Positions 53,812 through 63,604 are shown, counted from the first letter of the stretch. The stretch is DNA of 64,000 bases from Paenibacillus contaminans (GCF_003285015.1 NZ_QMFB01000002.1:509691-573690); one strand, 5' to 3'. The notes: generated from the sequence alone by a model not told the origin. Translations and numbers: made by a program.

Positions 53812-54002
53812 GGTACCCCTCCTGAGCGGAATTAATATGATCGTTCACATCGAGCATGAGTCTGTATTTGATAAGTCAAACATCCTCTATGAGAGCGAAA
53901 TCCTTTACTGCTTTAAATTGTAGTGCACATCACTCGCTTTGGCAAGCAAGTCCCTGTATTTGCCGGGTTTCGGCCGATAAAAAGATATCTATTGAAAAGC
54001 GA

Positions 54003-54032
54003 TTGACAATCCGTTCCCCGGTGCGTTTTAAT
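54003..54032 (+). promoter_or_regulatory. SigA-type promoter of adeR
   Basis: TTGACA (54003-54008), 18-bp spacer, TTTAAT (54027-54032). Confidence 0.65.
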
Positions 54033-54075
54033 TTTCGGTAGAAGGACGGTCAAACCGATCGGAGACGAGAGACGG

Positions 54076-55317
54076 ATGAATAGAAAAAAAGAGTTGTTCG
54101 ACGGGCATTACGACAGCCTGGAAACGCTTGCGGATGCGATCAGCGAGGTGCTGCAATGTCCGATTACGATCGAGGACGCCGGTCACCGGCTGCTGGCCTA
54201 CAGCTCGCACGAGCGGCAAATCGACCCGGCGCGTACGGCTACCATAGTGGGACGTCGCGTACCCGAGCATGTCGTCCAGTCGCTCTGGCAGGGCGGGATC
54301 ATGCACCGTTTGCTGCAAAGCCCTGAGCCCGTCAAGATCGAAGCCATCGCGGATGTCGGGCTCGGACGCCGCGTAGCGGTTGCGGTACGCAAAAACGACG
54401 ATGTGCTCGGCTACATCTGGGTCATGGAGAATGAACGCGAGCTGGATGCGGAAGCGATCGGTCATTTGGCCAAAGCGGCGCTGGCGGTACGCACGAAGCT
54501 GCTGCATCACCGGATGCTGGCGCGTCAGGAGGAGGAAGGGCGCCAAGATTTTTTTTGGCAGATGCTTACCGGACACCTCTCCAGCCACGAAACGATCCGC
54601 GACAAAGCCAAAAAGCTCGGCCTTACGCTGCCTGACTCCTATAATGTGATCGTGATGCAGTTCAGCAAGGATGTCGGGGACATTCAGCAGCAACTTTACG
54701 ACATGATGGCATTTCGCCCCAGCGCGCGTATCGTGCTGCGTGCGGTCGACCGGAACCGGCTTATTTTGCTGTTCGGCACCGAACGCGAACAATCTCCCGA
54801 GAAGGCTGTCGGCCAATTTATTGAAGCTATGGCGGCGCAGTTCGGCGAGCGGCTGGCGGGGAGGCCGGCGGTTACGGGCGGTGCGGGTTCATTTTACAGC
54901 AGTTACGCGCTAGTGGAAACCAGCTACCGGGAAGCGCTTGAGGTACTGGATATCAAGCCTGTTTTTGCGGAGCGTCTGGAGAACGTTCATGTCTACCACG
55001 AGCTTGGGCTATATCGGCATTTGCCGGCCATCTGGCAGTCGAAGGAAAAGCATCCTTACGGCCATCGCGGGCTGATGAAGCTGCGCGAATACGACCGGTA
55101 TAACAACAGCTGCCTGACGGAAACGCTGGAACGTTTTCTGGCCTGCGATTGCAATGCCAAGGATGCGGCGGTCGCCCTGCACGTCCACACGAACACGCTT
55201 ACGTACAGACTCAAACGCATTACGGAAATCGGCGGTATCGATTTGAACGATGCCGATCAGAAGATCTCTGTCTACTTGGAGCTTCAGGCGGAGAAATACG
55301 GCAAGCTTAAATCGTAA
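54076..55317 (+). CDS. adeR: PucR/CdaR-family regulator, AdeR-like
   Basis: 413 residues. A GAF-like N-terminal part (about 1-150), a GGDEF-like middle part, and the PucR helix-turn-helix at the C-terminus (DCNAKDAAVALHVHTNTLTYRLKRI, read in parts: DAAVALHVHTNTLTYRLK). It lies directly upstream of ald, as in Bacillus where AdeR activates ald in response to alanine. The same role is likely here. Start has GGAGACGAGAGACGG upstream. Confidence 0.85.
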   Translation: MNRKKELFDGHYDSLETLADAISEVLQCPITIEDAGHRLLAYSSHERQIDPARTATIVGRRVPEHVVQSLWQGGIMHRLLQSPEPVKIEAIADVGLGRRVAVAVRKNDDVLGYIWVMENERELDAEAIGHLAKAALAVRTKLLHHRMLARQEEEGRQDFFWQMLTGHLSSHETIRDKAKKLGLTLPDSYNVIVMQFSKDVGDIQQQLYDMMAFRPSARIVLRAVDRNRLILLFGTEREQSPEKAVGQFIEAMAAQFGERLAGRPAVTGGAGSFYSSYALVETSYREALEVLDIKPVFAERLENVHVYHELGLYRHLPAIWQSKEKHPYGHRGLMKLREYDRYNNSCLTETLERFLACDCNAKDAAVALHVHTNTLTYRLKRITEIGGIDLNDADQKISVYLELQAEKYGKLKS

Positions 55318-55494
55318 CGCCTGACCCGTTTGTTAAAAATCACAAACCGGTCCCGATTTATTCATGGAACCGCACGAAGATGGCCGCCCCGCCATGTTTT
55401 ATACTTTTCTTATAAGGAGAACACGCCTTGCCGGCGACTTTATTCTAAGAAAAGCGAAGTCTTGGAAGAGGCTTTTGACATGGAGGGGTTTACT

Positions 55495-56628
55495 ATGATT
55501 ATCGGAGTGCCGAAAGAAATCAAAAACAATGAAAACCGCGTCGCCTTGACGCCCGCCGGTGCAAGCGCATTCGTACGCGCAGGACATCGGGTTCTGCTTG
55601 AGCGGAACGCCGGGCTTGGCAGCGGTTTTACCGACGAAGCTTACAAGTCAGCGGGTGCCGAGCTTCTGGATCGCGCGGAAGACGTATGGAGCGGCGCGGA
55701 AATGATCATGAAGGTGAAGGAGCCTTTAGCTTCGGAATACGGCTATTTCCGCGAAGGCCTCGTCTTGTTCACCTATTTGCATCTGGCGGCCGAGCCTGCG
55801 CTCGCCAAAGCGCTGACGGACAATAAGGTGACCGCCATCGCCTATGAAACGGTCGCCGTAGGCAGAACGCTCCCGCTGCTCGTGCCGATGAGCGAAATCG
55901 CCGGCCGAATGGCCGCCCAGATCGGGGCCCAGTTTCTTGAGAAGCCGCACGGCGGCAAAGGCTTGCTGCTATCCGGCGTCCCCGGCGTGAAACGCGGCAA
56001 AGTAACGGTCATCGGCGGCGGCGTAGTAGGCGTGAACGCGGCGAAAATCGCCATCGGTCTCGGCGCCGATGTCACGGTCATCGATCTCGATCCGGAACGG
56101 CTGCGCGTCCTCGACGACCGGTTCGGCAGCGATATTCAGACGCTCATATCGAACCCGCACAACATCGCGGAAGCGGTAGCCGATTCCGATCTTGTCATCA
56201 GCGCCGTGCTGATCCCGGGGGCCAAAGCGCCCAAGCTTGTCAGCGAAGCGATGGTGCAAACGATGAAGCCCGGCTCCGTCATCGTCGACGTCGCCATCGA
56301 TCAAGGCGGCATCGTCGAAACGGCCGACCGCGTCACGACGCACGACAACCCGACCTATGTCAAACACGGAGTCGTTCATTATGCGGTGGCAAACATGCCC
56401 GGCGCCGTGCCCGTTACGTCGACTTACGCACTGACGAACGCCACGATGCCCTATGCACTGCAAATCGCCAACAAAGGCGTCCGGCAGGCGATCGAGGACA
56501 ATGCGGCGCTCAAGCTCGGAGTTAATACGGCGAACGGACATATAACGTACGAGCCGGTCGCTCGCGATTTGAAAAGCGGCTACGTGCCGGTCGACGAAGC
56601 TTTGCCAACGAAGCTTGCCGTTTCGTGA
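55495..56628 (+). CDS. ald: Alanine dehydrogenase
   Basis: 377 residues, oxidatively deaminating L-alanine to pyruvate with NAD+. N-terminal [20 protein letters not shown], catalytic Lys in MIMKVKEPL, Rossmann [24 protein letters not shown] (in parts: [13 protein letters not shown]), and C-terminal [22 protein letters not shown]. Start at 55495 has GGAGGGG upstream; the frame is open to 55330 but without a site. Downstream of adeR by 177 bp. Important in growth on alanine and in sporulation and germination. Confidence 0.95.
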   Translation: MIIGVPKEIKNNENRVALTPAGASAFVRAGHRVLLERNAGLGSGFTDEAYKSAGAELLDRAEDVWSGAEMIMKVKEPLASEYGYFREGLVLFTYLHLAAEPALAKALTDNKVTAIAYETVAVGRTLPLLVPMSEIAGRMAAQIGAQFLEKPHGGKGLLLSGVPGVKRGKVTVIGGGVVGVNAAKIAIGLGADVTVIDLDPERLRVLDDRFGSDIQTLISNPHNIAEAVADSDLVISAVLIPGAKAPKLVSEAMVQTMKPGSVIVDVAIDQGGIVETADRVTTHDNPTYVKHGVVHYAVANMPGAVPVTSTYALTNATMPYALQIANKGVRQAIEDNAALKLGVNTANGHITYEPVARDLKSGYVPVDEALPTKLAVS

Positions 56629-56649
56629 CCGCGCCTGTTTAGAAGAGCA

Positions 56650-56690
56650 AAGCTGCAGCCCCGTCTTTACACGGTCGCTGCAGCTTCTTT
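56650..56690 (+). terminator. Terminator of ald
   Basis: Perfect AAGCTGCAGC/GCTGCAGCTT stem (56650-56659 with 56677-56686) then TTCTTTGC. Confidence 0.75.
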
Positions 56691-56774
56691 GCATTTCTGC
56701 TCTGTACAAACAAGGATAAACGGCTTCGCCGCCCTTAAGGACAGGTCGTCACGTACAATCACTCGCGTCGGCCC

Positions 56775-57590
56775 TCACAATAAACCGGGAAACGTTTGCG
56801 GATCTATCGGGGTATCGTCCAAGAAAAGGTCAGGTTCCATCCTCAGCATAGCGCTGAGCAGCTCCGTGGTTCTCGCCGTGTCGCACAGACGTACTTCCGC
56901 ATCGCCGAACCGCCCTTTGCGCATGGCTCCCTTTGCCTCCAGAAGTCCGTCCACCTTGGAATAATGATTCCATACCGGCGCAGTGTGTCCCCTTACAGGA
57001 GCGTGGATTCTCGTTCCGTCCGGCGTAACGGCGTATAGCTGCCTCGGCTCATCGGATACTCTGCCCGGAACGTTCATCCATTCCTCGATCCCGTGTATAA
57101 ATGTATTCCTTGTCAGGTCCACGCCAATCAGCATAATAACTGCCCGCCGATCCAGCAGCTTCCCCCAGACGGAGCCTCGCGCGCAAGGCGTATCGAATTT
57201 TTCGTCGCCGGATACGAATTCCTCCGCATCGCTTCCCAATGCCGCTACGGAGTGGGTCGGGTGCAGAGAACGCCAGATACCCGGCCGCTTTCGGAAAACC
57301 TCCGTCAAGATTCCTACGCAAGACGGCGATTCGCTCACATGAAACTCAGGGTTATCCTGATTGATAGAAGCCCAAGTGTGCGTCGGCAGGACGAGCAATC
57401 CGTCTTTCATATATTCCGATAACGCATCCAGAACCGTATCCGGTCCGCCCTCCACATCGCCGATGCTTTTCATGGATGAATGCACCAAAAGCGTCCCGTG
57501 CGGAGCGATTTTCAGGTTATCGAGATCCTGCAGCAGACTTGCTTTTGTCATTTTTCTGGTGCTTCCAGGTTGACCGGTCATATCTGACAT
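56775..57590 (-). CDS. Aminoglycoside 3-N-acetyltransferase family protein
   Basis: 271 residues from MSDMTGQPGS; GGGGGGAG lies ahead. AAC(3)/YokD-like fold: HGTLLVHSSMKSIG, GPDTVLDALSEYM, LPTHTW, SLHPTHSVAALGSDAEEFV with the catalytic His, DTPCARGSVWGKLLD. The family includes antibiotic N-acetyltransferases and chromosomal acyltransferases of unknown role; resistance cannot be claimed. Last of a PhyH-AraC-AAC(3) run on the minus strand, 35 bp after the AraC gene. Confidence 0.82.
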   Translation of the reverse strand: MSDMTGQPGSTRKMTKASLLQDLDNLKIAPHGTLLVHSSMKSIGDVEGGPDTVLDALSEYMKDGLLVLPTHTWASINQDNPEFHVSESPSCVGILTEVFRKRPGIWRSLHPTHSVAALGSDAEEFVSGDEKFDTPCARGSVWGKLLDRRAVIMLIGVDLTRNTFIHGIEEWMNVPGRVSDEPRQLYAVTPDGTRIHAPVRGHTAPVWNHYSKVDGLLEAKGAMRKGRFGDAEVRLCDTARTTELLSAMLRMEPDLFLDDTPIDPQTFPGLL

Positions 57591-57625
57591 ATTCTCCCCC
57601 CAATGCGCTAGATCCGAACATGTTC

Positions 57626-58501
57626 TCACTCGATATGCGGCGCTTGCCCGCGATACTCTTGCGGAGAAACCGACACGAGCTTTTTGAACTCCCGGTAAAA
57701 AGACGACGAGCTCTGAAAGCCGCAGCTCAAATAAATATCCGTAATCGGCATATTCGTTCCGCTCAGAAGCTTCTTCGCTTCCTGAACGCGAATTTGCAGA
57801 AGATACGACTTGAAGCGCTCGCCCACGATTTCCAGAAACAAATGCCGCGTTCGGGACGGACTGAGCGATAGGACGCGGGCAATATCCGCAAGCTGCACAG
57901 GCTCGTGAAAGTGATCTTGAATGTAAGCCAGCGCTGGCTGCAGCAGCATAAATTTCGCGGAAAACCGCTTCCTCCGCCTGCTCGTATTTTCATTCTCGTA
58001 ATGCCGAAGCAGAAGCGCGCAAATATGGAACAGCAAGCTCTTTACGATGCTTTGATAGGCGCTGCGGCAAGCCTCAAGCTCCGTTTTCATCTCGGTCAGC
58101 ATGCGTCCGACTTGCTGTGCGGTTGCCGACTCGGCGGGAATGCGATGCTCGAATGTATGCGGATCGTAAATAAACGGCAGAAGCAGATCCGGATTGAACT
58201 CCTGGATCGTCCTTACATCCAGGCATACGACAAGGCAAACGCAGGCGTCGCCGGGATCCGACTGGCTCGTATGACGCTCCGTATTATTGACCAGAATGAT
58301 GTCCCCGGGTCCTACGCGATATTGCTTTTCCATGCATGTAAAGGTACCGCGGCCGGACAAGCAATAACAGAGCTCCAGCGTCGGATGCCAGTGAATCGGC
58401 TCCTGAACGCGGTCCAGCGTCCACTTGATAATTTGAGCGCCTGCCTCCTTATCCAGCTTGAAAATGATCTTAACGCCGTCGCTCTTGCCGATGATCCCCA
58501 T
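57626..58501 (-). CDS. AraC-family transcriptional regulator
   Basis: 291 residues. Cupin-like N-terminal ligand domain (HWHPTLELCYCLSGRGTF, VGPGDIILVNNTERH) and two helix-turn-helices (about 180-285; VQLADIARVLSLSPSRTRHLF, ITDIYLSCGFQSSSSFYREFKK). It starts 22 bp after the PhyH-type gene and is in the same transcript. It likely regulates this small operon. Start is ATG at 58501 or GTG at 58504, with GGGGCGGC ahead. Confidence 0.85.
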   Translation of the reverse strand: MGIIGKSDGVKIIFKLDKEAGAQIIKWTLDRVQEPIHWHPTLELCYCLSGRGTFTCMEKQYRVGPGDIILVNNTERHTSQSDPGDACVCLVVCLDVRTIQEFNPDLLLPFIYDPHTFEHRIPAESATAQQVGRMLTEMKTELEACRSAYQSIVKSLLFHICALLLRHYENENTSRRRKRFSAKFMLLQPALAYIQDHFHEPVQLADIARVLSLSPSRTRHLFLEIVGERFKSYLLQIRVQEAKKLLSGTNMPITDIYLSCGFQSSSSFYREFKKLVSVSPQEYRGQAPHIE

Positions 58502-58523
58502 CACGCCGCCCCGCTTTACCGAA

Positions 58524-59381
58524 TTACTTCGTACTGGACCATGACTTGCCCATTCCTAAATATTCTTCAACCAGCGGCTTTACTCCCACCGGACAATTCG
58601 CGATAAATGTCCGCGCCGATTCCGGCAGAGGCCACACCTCGTCGAATTGCTGTCCTTTCGTCCGGAACGAAAGCGCGCAGCTGAGTCTTGTTTCCGTACC
58701 GTTGTGTGCATGTACCCCGTGATACGTGCGCTCTGCAAACACGATCATATCGCCAGGATCCGTAAACAATGAAAATGCCTCGTCGAAGTCCATTTCCACG
58801 CAAGCCTCCGGTTCGGTTCCTTTCCTGTAAAATGACTTGCGGCGGCTTGTAAACTCGAATCCTTTCGGCCCTTCCCACTCTTCCGTATGCGAATCCGGAA
58901 TAATCGAGATCCCCGCTCTGTCAGGATGCGTCCCGTTCAAATAAAACCAGTTGGAATTGGCTCCCGTCGTATTCAGCACACCGTCCACGCCATAAGGATG
59001 AACCCTCGGCTGCCAGTCCGTATGCCAAGCGCCGACCGGAGCTCCCGGCTTCTTGTAAATGGCTGCGGAACGATTGAGCGAAATCGGCTCGTTCCCATAT
59101 AAACGGCGAGCGATTTTCATATAAGGCTCATAGGTCAGCAGATCGGCCAGCGTCGGCGATTGCTCGATGAAGCTGGTAGCGAAGCGCGTCGTCCCCGGAG
59201 TCGAATCGGATTCGTCTTCCAGCGTCCGGCGAACTTCTGCCTTCAGTTTATCCACTATATCCTGCGGAAGCAATCCCTTGACTACGGCAAAACCATGCAA
59301 CTCGTTACACTTGTAAATCCCCTCAGTATCGTCTTTATCGAATTCGTAAACGTAGGGCAGCTTCTTCGGCGTTTTACTCAT
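58524..59381 (-). CDS. PhyH-family Fe(II)/2-oxoglutarate dioxygenase
   Basis: 285 residues from MSKTPKKLPYVYE (GGAGAG upstream). Jelly-roll dioxygenase with AWHTDWQP (His, Asp), a distal His in RTYHGVHAHNG and a downstream Arg in RLSCALSFR. Typical of phytanoyl-CoA-dioxygenase-like enzymes that hydroxylate or halogenate small molecules. It is shorter than the other PhyH protein in the window and has no HEAT repeats. First gene of an operon with an AraC regulator and an AAC(3)-type acyltransferase. Confidence 0.85.
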   Translation of the reverse strand: MSKTPKKLPYVYEFDKDDTEGIYKCNELHGFAVVKGLLPQDIVDKLKAEVRRTLEDESDSTPGTTRFATSFIEQSPTLADLLTYEPYMKIARRLYGNEPISLNRSAAIYKKPGAPVGAWHTDWQPRVHPYGVDGVLNTTGANSNWFYLNGTHPDRAGISIIPDSHTEEWEGPKGFEFTSRRKSFYRKGTEPEACVEMDFDEAFSLFTDPGDMIVFAERTYHGVHAHNGTETRLSCALSFRTKGQQFDEVWPLPESARTFIANCPVGVKPLVEEYLGMGKSWSSTK

Positions 59382-59424
59382 CGTTATTCTCTCCTCCATG
59401 AAGGTAACCGATTTGCTTGACACC

Positions 59425-59462
59425 CCCATTATAGTGCAGGCCCATTGGAGAAACGTCCCATT
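59425..59462. promoter_or_regulatory. Three CCCATT hexamers with 16-bp period at the PhyH promoter
   Basis: CCCATT begins at 59425, 59441 and 59457. The minus-strand TATAAT of the PhyH gene (59428-59433) overlaps the first. Evenly spaced half sites suggest an AraC-type activator. Confidence 0.45.
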
Positions 59463-59582
59463 AAAGGCAACCCGATTCCCACAAAGGGCTATTATTAAGA
59501 CCGTTTCCGAACTCTATAAGTTAAGCCAATGAATGGAGAGTCCACTGCATTCCCTCTCCCTTGTTATTCGTTCAACATATAG

Positions 59583-59609
59583 AAAAAAACCGCCAAACCA
59601 ATCTGGCGG
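59583..59609 (-). terminator. Second terminator of the RidA-SDR operon
   Basis: CCGCCA/TGGCGG stem (59590-59595 with 59604-59609), T7 on the minus strand. Confidence 0.7.
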
Positions 59610-59640
59610 CGGCACGCATCCGTTATGATTTATCCCGATT

Positions 59641-59687
59641 AAAAAAAAGCGGCGCCTCGAGCAATTTCTTGCTCGGTAGACACCGCC
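59641..59687 (-). terminator. First terminator of the RidA-SDR operon
   Basis: CGAGCAA/TTGCTCG core (59658-59664 with 59669-59675) within a GCGG/CCGC stem, then T8 on the minus strand. Confidence 0.8.
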
Positions 59688-59705
59688 CGCTGTTGCATTT
59701 CATGT

Positions 59706-60812
59706 TTACCGCACTTTGCCGCGGCCCGCGACAGGCCAAATCGCTTCGACCTCGTCGCCGCGAACGGCCGCCACTTCGTCAAACATGCTGATGACGGCAC
59801 AGCAGTGACAAGGAATGATTTCGAGCGTGTCGCCTACGGCAAGCCCTATGTCTTGCTCCTCTTGCGAAAGCTCCAGCATGCCGTGCTCCTCCGTAAACCA
59901 GGCGACCGTAATCCCGGGCCGGCCCACGACATAACCGCGGCCGGTGCCGATCGGCGAATCGCCGCCGTCCATGGTGAACACTTTCGTCCCGGCGTCAATG
60001 ACCGCCCGGTTCGGCGCCGGCCGGCTGACGACCGTAACCTTGACGGTCAGCGAGCAGCTCTCCAGCTCGTGCGCGTCTAGGCTCACCTGCGTCAGGTCGC
60101 CGAACACGTACGTGCCCGGTCTGATCTCGGTCACGCCGGCAACCTGCGCCGCATAGCGCGACGAAGGCGTCGAGCCGACGCTTACGATGTCGACCTCCAG
60201 CCCGAGCTCGCGCAGCTGAGCGGCCGTCTCTGCGGCGACGCGGCCCTCGTCGAGCCCGATGCTGCGGCGGGCGGCTTCGTCGGCGGCGTCGTAAGACTGG
60301 CCGGCGAATGTCAGCAGGCCGCGCAGTCGCAAGCCCGGCAGCTTGGCGACAGCCTGGGCCAGCTCGAGCACCGCTTGGCCTGGCGGCAGCCCGACGCGGC
60401 CGAAGCCGCAATCCAGCTCGACGACGACGCCGAAGCTCACGCCTGCGGCTTCCGCCGCGCGGGACATCGGCTCCGCAACATCGAGACTGTCGAGCGCGAC
60501 CGTCACGTCGGCCTGCTCCGCCAAGCGGACGAGCCTCGCCAGCTTCGCTTCGCCTACGATCGGATAAGCGATCAGAATGTCGCGTATGCCGGCTGCAGCC
60601 ATCACTTCCGCTTCGCCCAGCTTGGCGACCGTCAGGCCGACTGCCCCCGCATCCACCTGCATGCGGCCGACCTGCGGCAGCTTATGTGTCTTGCCGTGCG
60701 GCCGCAGACCGATGCCGGCTTTGTCGGCGATCGCTTGCATAGCCTCGATATTTTGTTCCGTTTTATCCAAATCGATAATGACGTATGGCGTATCCAGCTC
60801 CTGTTTGCGCAT
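59706..60812 (-). CDS. D-serine dehydratase / D-threonine aldolase-like PLP enzyme
   Basis: 368 residues. Alanine-racemase-like barrel with the PLP lysine in RPHGKTHK (residues 37-44), VVVELDCGFGRVG, LRGLLTFAGQSYD, and a C-terminal metal pair His336-x-Cys338 (PCHCC). The His-x-Cys pair resembles zinc in eukaryotic-type D-serine dehydratase rather than the His-x-Asp of D-threonine aldolase. It may thus release an enamine, which the RidA protein of the same operon would hydrolyse. The start has GGGGAGGG upstream. Last gene of a four-gene operon. Confidence 0.85.
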   Translation of the reverse strand: MRKQELDTPYVIIDLDKTEQNIEAMQAIADKAGIGLRPHGKTHKLPQVGRMQVDAGAVGLTVAKLGEAEVMAAAGIRDILIAYPIVGEAKLARLVRLAEQADVTVALDSLDVAEPMSRAAEAAGVSFGVVVELDCGFGRVGLPPGQAVLELAQAVAKLPGLRLRGLLTFAGQSYDAADEAARRSIGLDEGRVAAETAAQLRELGLEVDIVSVGSTPSSRYAAQVAGVTEIRPGTYVFGDLTQVSLDAHELESCSLTVKVTVVSRPAPNRAVIDAGTKVFTMDGGDSPIGTGRGYVVGRPGITVAWFTEEHGMLELSQEEQDIGLAVGDTLEIIPCHCCAVISMFDEVAAVRGDEVEAIWPVAGRGKVR

Positions 60813-60934
60813 CTGTGCGCCCTCCCCGTGCAGCTTGCTTAATCTGTTTGTGCAATAACCTTAACCGCCGGCTGCCGGCGTGACATGCGCTTCCGGCGTT
60901 AGGATCGCGAAACGTTTTCTCCGGCTCGTTGCCT

Positions 60935-61687
60935 CTAGAACGCCAGCTGTCCGCCGTCGACGACGATCGTTTCGCCCGTAATGAATGCTGCATCCTCGGA
61001 TGCGAGGAACGCAAATACGCCGGAAATATCCTTCGGCTTGCCTACGCGTCCGAGAGGAATTTTGGTACGGATATACTCTTCGATAAATTCCGGACTGTCG
61101 ATCGCTTCCGACATCGGCGTTTGAATGTATCCCGGGCATACCGCGTTAACGCGGATACCGAAAGCGCCAAGCTCGAGGGCCATCGTTTTGGTCAGCAGCA
61201 CGATGCCTCCTTTAGACGCGTTGTAATGCGCATATTTCGCTTCGCCGACAAGTCCGTTCGTCGAAGCCATGTTAATGATGGAGCCGCTTCCAGCGGCCGA
61301 CATTTCTTTGGCCACGCGCTGCGCAACATAAAACATTCCGTTCAGATTGACATCGAGCATTTTACGCCAGTTTTGCGCTTGGATATCAAGAAACGGCTCT
61401 TCCCAGGCGATGCCTGCATTGTTCACAAGAACGTCTATTTTTCCATAAGCGCTTACGGCTTGCGCAACCGCCTGATCGACCTGCTCCTGATTGCTGACGT
61501 CAACCGGGAACGTCATGCATGTATACCCGGCTTCCTTCCATTCCCGTCCCACTTTGTCGAGCTCGTCTCTGTCGTAATCCAAAACGGCCAGCGCCGCTCC
61601 TTCCGCGGCAAAACGCTCCACGATCGCTCTGCCGATGCCCCGGCTCCCGCCGGTTACAAGCACTACTTGATTGCTGAATCTGTTCAT
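60935..61687 (-). CDS. Short-chain dehydrogenase/reductase
   Basis: 250 residues. NAD(P)-binding VTGGSRGIGRA, NNAG, catalytic Ser (SIINMAST), YNASK (Tyr, Lys), and PGYIQT. Oxidises or reduces a hydroxy/oxo group of unknown substrate. Follows ridA and precedes the D-serine-dehydratase-like gene. GGGAGG lies seven bases before the ATG. Confidence 0.9.
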   Translation of the reverse strand: MNRFSNQVVLVTGGSRGIGRAIVERFAAEGAALAVLDYDRDELDKVGREWKEAGYTCMTFPVDVSNQEQVDQAVAQAVSAYGKIDVLVNNAGIAWEEPFLDIQAQNWRKMLDVNLNGMFYVAQRVAKEMSAAGSGSIINMASTNGLVGEAKYAHYNASKGGIVLLTKTMALELGAFGIRVNAVCPGYIQTPMSEAIDSPEFIEEYIRTKIPLGRVGKPKDISGVFAFLASEDAAFITGETIVVDGGQLAF

Positions 61688-61708
61688 ATGAATCCTCCCT
61701 TTGACCGG

Positions 61709-62092
61709 TTACGCCTCATCCGGAATTTTGGCAACTGCATCGATTTCCACCAAAATATCGTCCAATCCCGCCTGTACGCACGTACGCGCAGGGAACGGCT
61801 CGTCGAAATACGTCTTGTATACGCGATTAAATGCCGCAAAATCGCTCATCCGCTCCAAATATACGGTTATTTTTACGACATCGTCCATGGAGCTGCCCGC
61901 AGCTTCCACAATGCCTTTGATGTTGTCCATCGTCAGCTTTGCCTGCTCCTCGATCGTTTCGCCTAGGATCTCGCCGGTCTTCGGATCCAGCGGTCCTTGC
62001 CCCGACACGAATACGAACCCGCCCGATATGACTCCCTGCGAGTAAGGCCCGTCTCCCTTGGAAGCTCCATCCGTAAACACCGCTTTTCTCAT
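61709..62092 (-). CDS. RidA-family enamine/imine deaminase
   Basis: 127 residues from MRKAVFTDGASKGDGPYSQG; AAAGGAG upstream. RidA/YjgF motifs: GPYSQGVI, FVSGQGPLDPKTGE, and C-terminal ARTCVQAGL with the key Arg, then IDAVAKIP. Hydrolyses reactive enamines and imines formed by PLP dehydratases. Its position beside such an enzyme points to a shared pathway. Confidence 0.92.
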   Translation of the reverse strand: MRKAVFTDGASKGDGPYSQGVISGGFVFVSGQGPLDPKTGEILGETIEEQAKLTMDNIKGIVEAAGSSMDDVVKITVYLERMSDFAAFNRVYKTYFDEPFPARTCVQAGLDDILVEIDAVAKIPDEA

Positions 62093-62225
62093 TGCCGCAG
62101 CACTCCTTTGTATAAAATAAAATTTAGCGATAATTCCCAAATCGTGCGTATTCAACTACAATGAAACGTTTTGTCCCGCCCGCAGCTTTAAAATTGGCCA
62201 TGCGCCAATTACAATCAAATACAAT

Positions 62226-63530
62226 TTATTGACGTTCTTCCGCAGCGCCGCACCATTTTACGATCGTTTGCGCGTAGATTTCCACTAATTGAAGAAGCGA
62301 AGAAATTTCCACATACTCGTCCGGCGCATGTGCATTCGCGCCTTTAGGTCCTATAACAATCGCCGGCGTCGGGCTATGAAGATTAAACATGAACGCGTCG
62401 CAAGCAAATGGCGCGCCCTGAACAGCGGCCGTTTCGCCGGTCGTCCGTTCGACTTCATCCGCGAGTATCCCGATAAGCGGGTGACCTGGCGTCATTTCCG
62501 AGCCCGGCAAAAAACGGATCATTTTGCTGAAGGTCGGCGCATACGGTCCCGAGACGATCTCCTTGCCTCCATCGCGGGCAAATGCGTCCAGCAGCTCCTG
62601 CTTCAGCTGTTCTTCGTCCGTCCCCGGGTAGCACTCTATCCAAATGTCGACGTGGCATTCGGTCGGTCCCGCATCGCACAGGGGCGCCGTCATGTCTCCC
62701 GCCTCCACGCGTGTGATCACAATGGGGAGGTACCGGTCGTTCTCATACCAAGGCGCAGGTCCCGGTTGCTCGCTGCGCGCCTGCTCGAACCGCTCCAGGA
62801 AGCTCATGAACTTGCTGGCTGCATATACCGGGTTGACGATCGTCTCTCCGCTGAACGACAGCCCCGTCGTCCCGCGAAACGTAATACGCCATAACGCGCC
62901 GCCTTTGGAAGCGGGACAAACGGCGAGATTCGTCGGCTCCGGCACGATGGCCGCATCCGGATTGTCCCCGCGAATACGTCCGGCCAGCGTCCCGTTCGCG
63001 CCGCCGAACTCTTCGTCGACGACCGATTCGATCAATACGTCTCCCTGCAGCTTGACGCCCAGCTCGTTTAGGCATTGTACGGCCATAATGGAAGCGGCCA
63101 GGCCGCCCTTCATATCGAAGGAACCGAGACCGTAAAGTCGGTCTCCATCGATCCAAGGCTCCCAAGGCGAGCGGCTCCATCCCGGAGCTACGACTGCCGT
63201 ATCGATATGGCTCGAAAAAACGAGCGACTTGCCGCCGCCGATGCCCCTCTTCGTACCGATCACATTCGGCCGATCTGCATAATCCTTGCCGGGAAAGTAT
63301 GCCGGATGCTCGCGAAAGCCGGGAACATCCTCCGGGGAATACAAGTCGACTTCCATATGAAGGGCTTCCAATACACCGCGAATATGAACTTGGCTGTCCT
63401 TTTCTTTGCCCGTAGTAATCTGATTGACGGTATCGAATTTGACCAAATCGCCGACTTGATCGACAATACGCTCCCGATTGGCGTTCACCCATTGCCTAAT
63501 GCTTTCCTCGAATGAACCTTGCCGAACCAC
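62226..63530 (-). CDS. M20-family zinc peptidase/deacylase
   Basis: 434 residues from a GTG with GGGGAGGG just upstream. M20 motifs: FSSHIDTAVVAPG (metal His, Asp), FDMKGGLAASI, ESVVDEEFGGANG, a metal His at the end (GANAHAPDE). ArgE/DapE/ACY1-like; cleaves an N-acyl amino acid or dipeptide. First gene of an operon with RidA, SDR and a PLP dehydratase, suggesting catabolism of an N-acylated amino acid. Confidence 0.9.
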   Translation of the reverse strand: MVRQGSFEESIRQWVNANRERIVDQVGDLVKFDTVNQITTGKEKDSQVHIRGVLEALHMEVDLYSPEDVPGFREHPAYFPGKDYADRPNVIGTKRGIGGGKSLVFSSHIDTAVVAPGWSRSPWEPWIDGDRLYGLGSFDMKGGLAASIMAVQCLNELGVKLQGDVLIESVVDEEFGGANGTLAGRIRGDNPDAAIVPEPTNLAVCPASKGGALWRITFRGTTGLSFSGETIVNPVYAASKFMSFLERFEQARSEQPGPAPWYENDRYLPIVITRVEAGDMTAPLCDAGPTECHVDIWIECYPGTDEEQLKQELLDAFARDGGKEIVSGPYAPTFSKMIRFLPGSEMTPGHPLIGILADEVERTTGETAAVQGAPFACDAFMFNLHSPTPAIVIGPKGANAHAPDEYVEISSLLQLVEIYAQTIVKWCGAAEERQ

Positions 63531-63587
63531 CGTACCCTCCCCTTTCGTCTTATCAACGTCGATACAAGTTTCATACAAGTTTTATAT

Positions 63588-63604
63588 ACTGGACTAAGTT
63601 CAGT
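63588..63604. promoter_or_regulatory. Inverted repeat at the M20-operon start site
   Basis: ACTGGACTAAGTTCAGT: 7-3-7 arms with one mismatch, overlapping the -10 element. A 10-bp ATACAAGTTT repeat lies just downstream at 63562 and 63573. Confidence 0.4.

Noticed and set aside
51994..53835. 613-residue open frame opposite ilvD
   Set aside because: Composition is Arg/Val/Ala-rich shadow sequence of ilvD; no domain is recognised.
56775..57590. Acquired aminoglycoside resistance gene
   Set aside because: It is the chromosomal AAC(3)/YokD type within an ordinary operon and there are no mobile elements near it.
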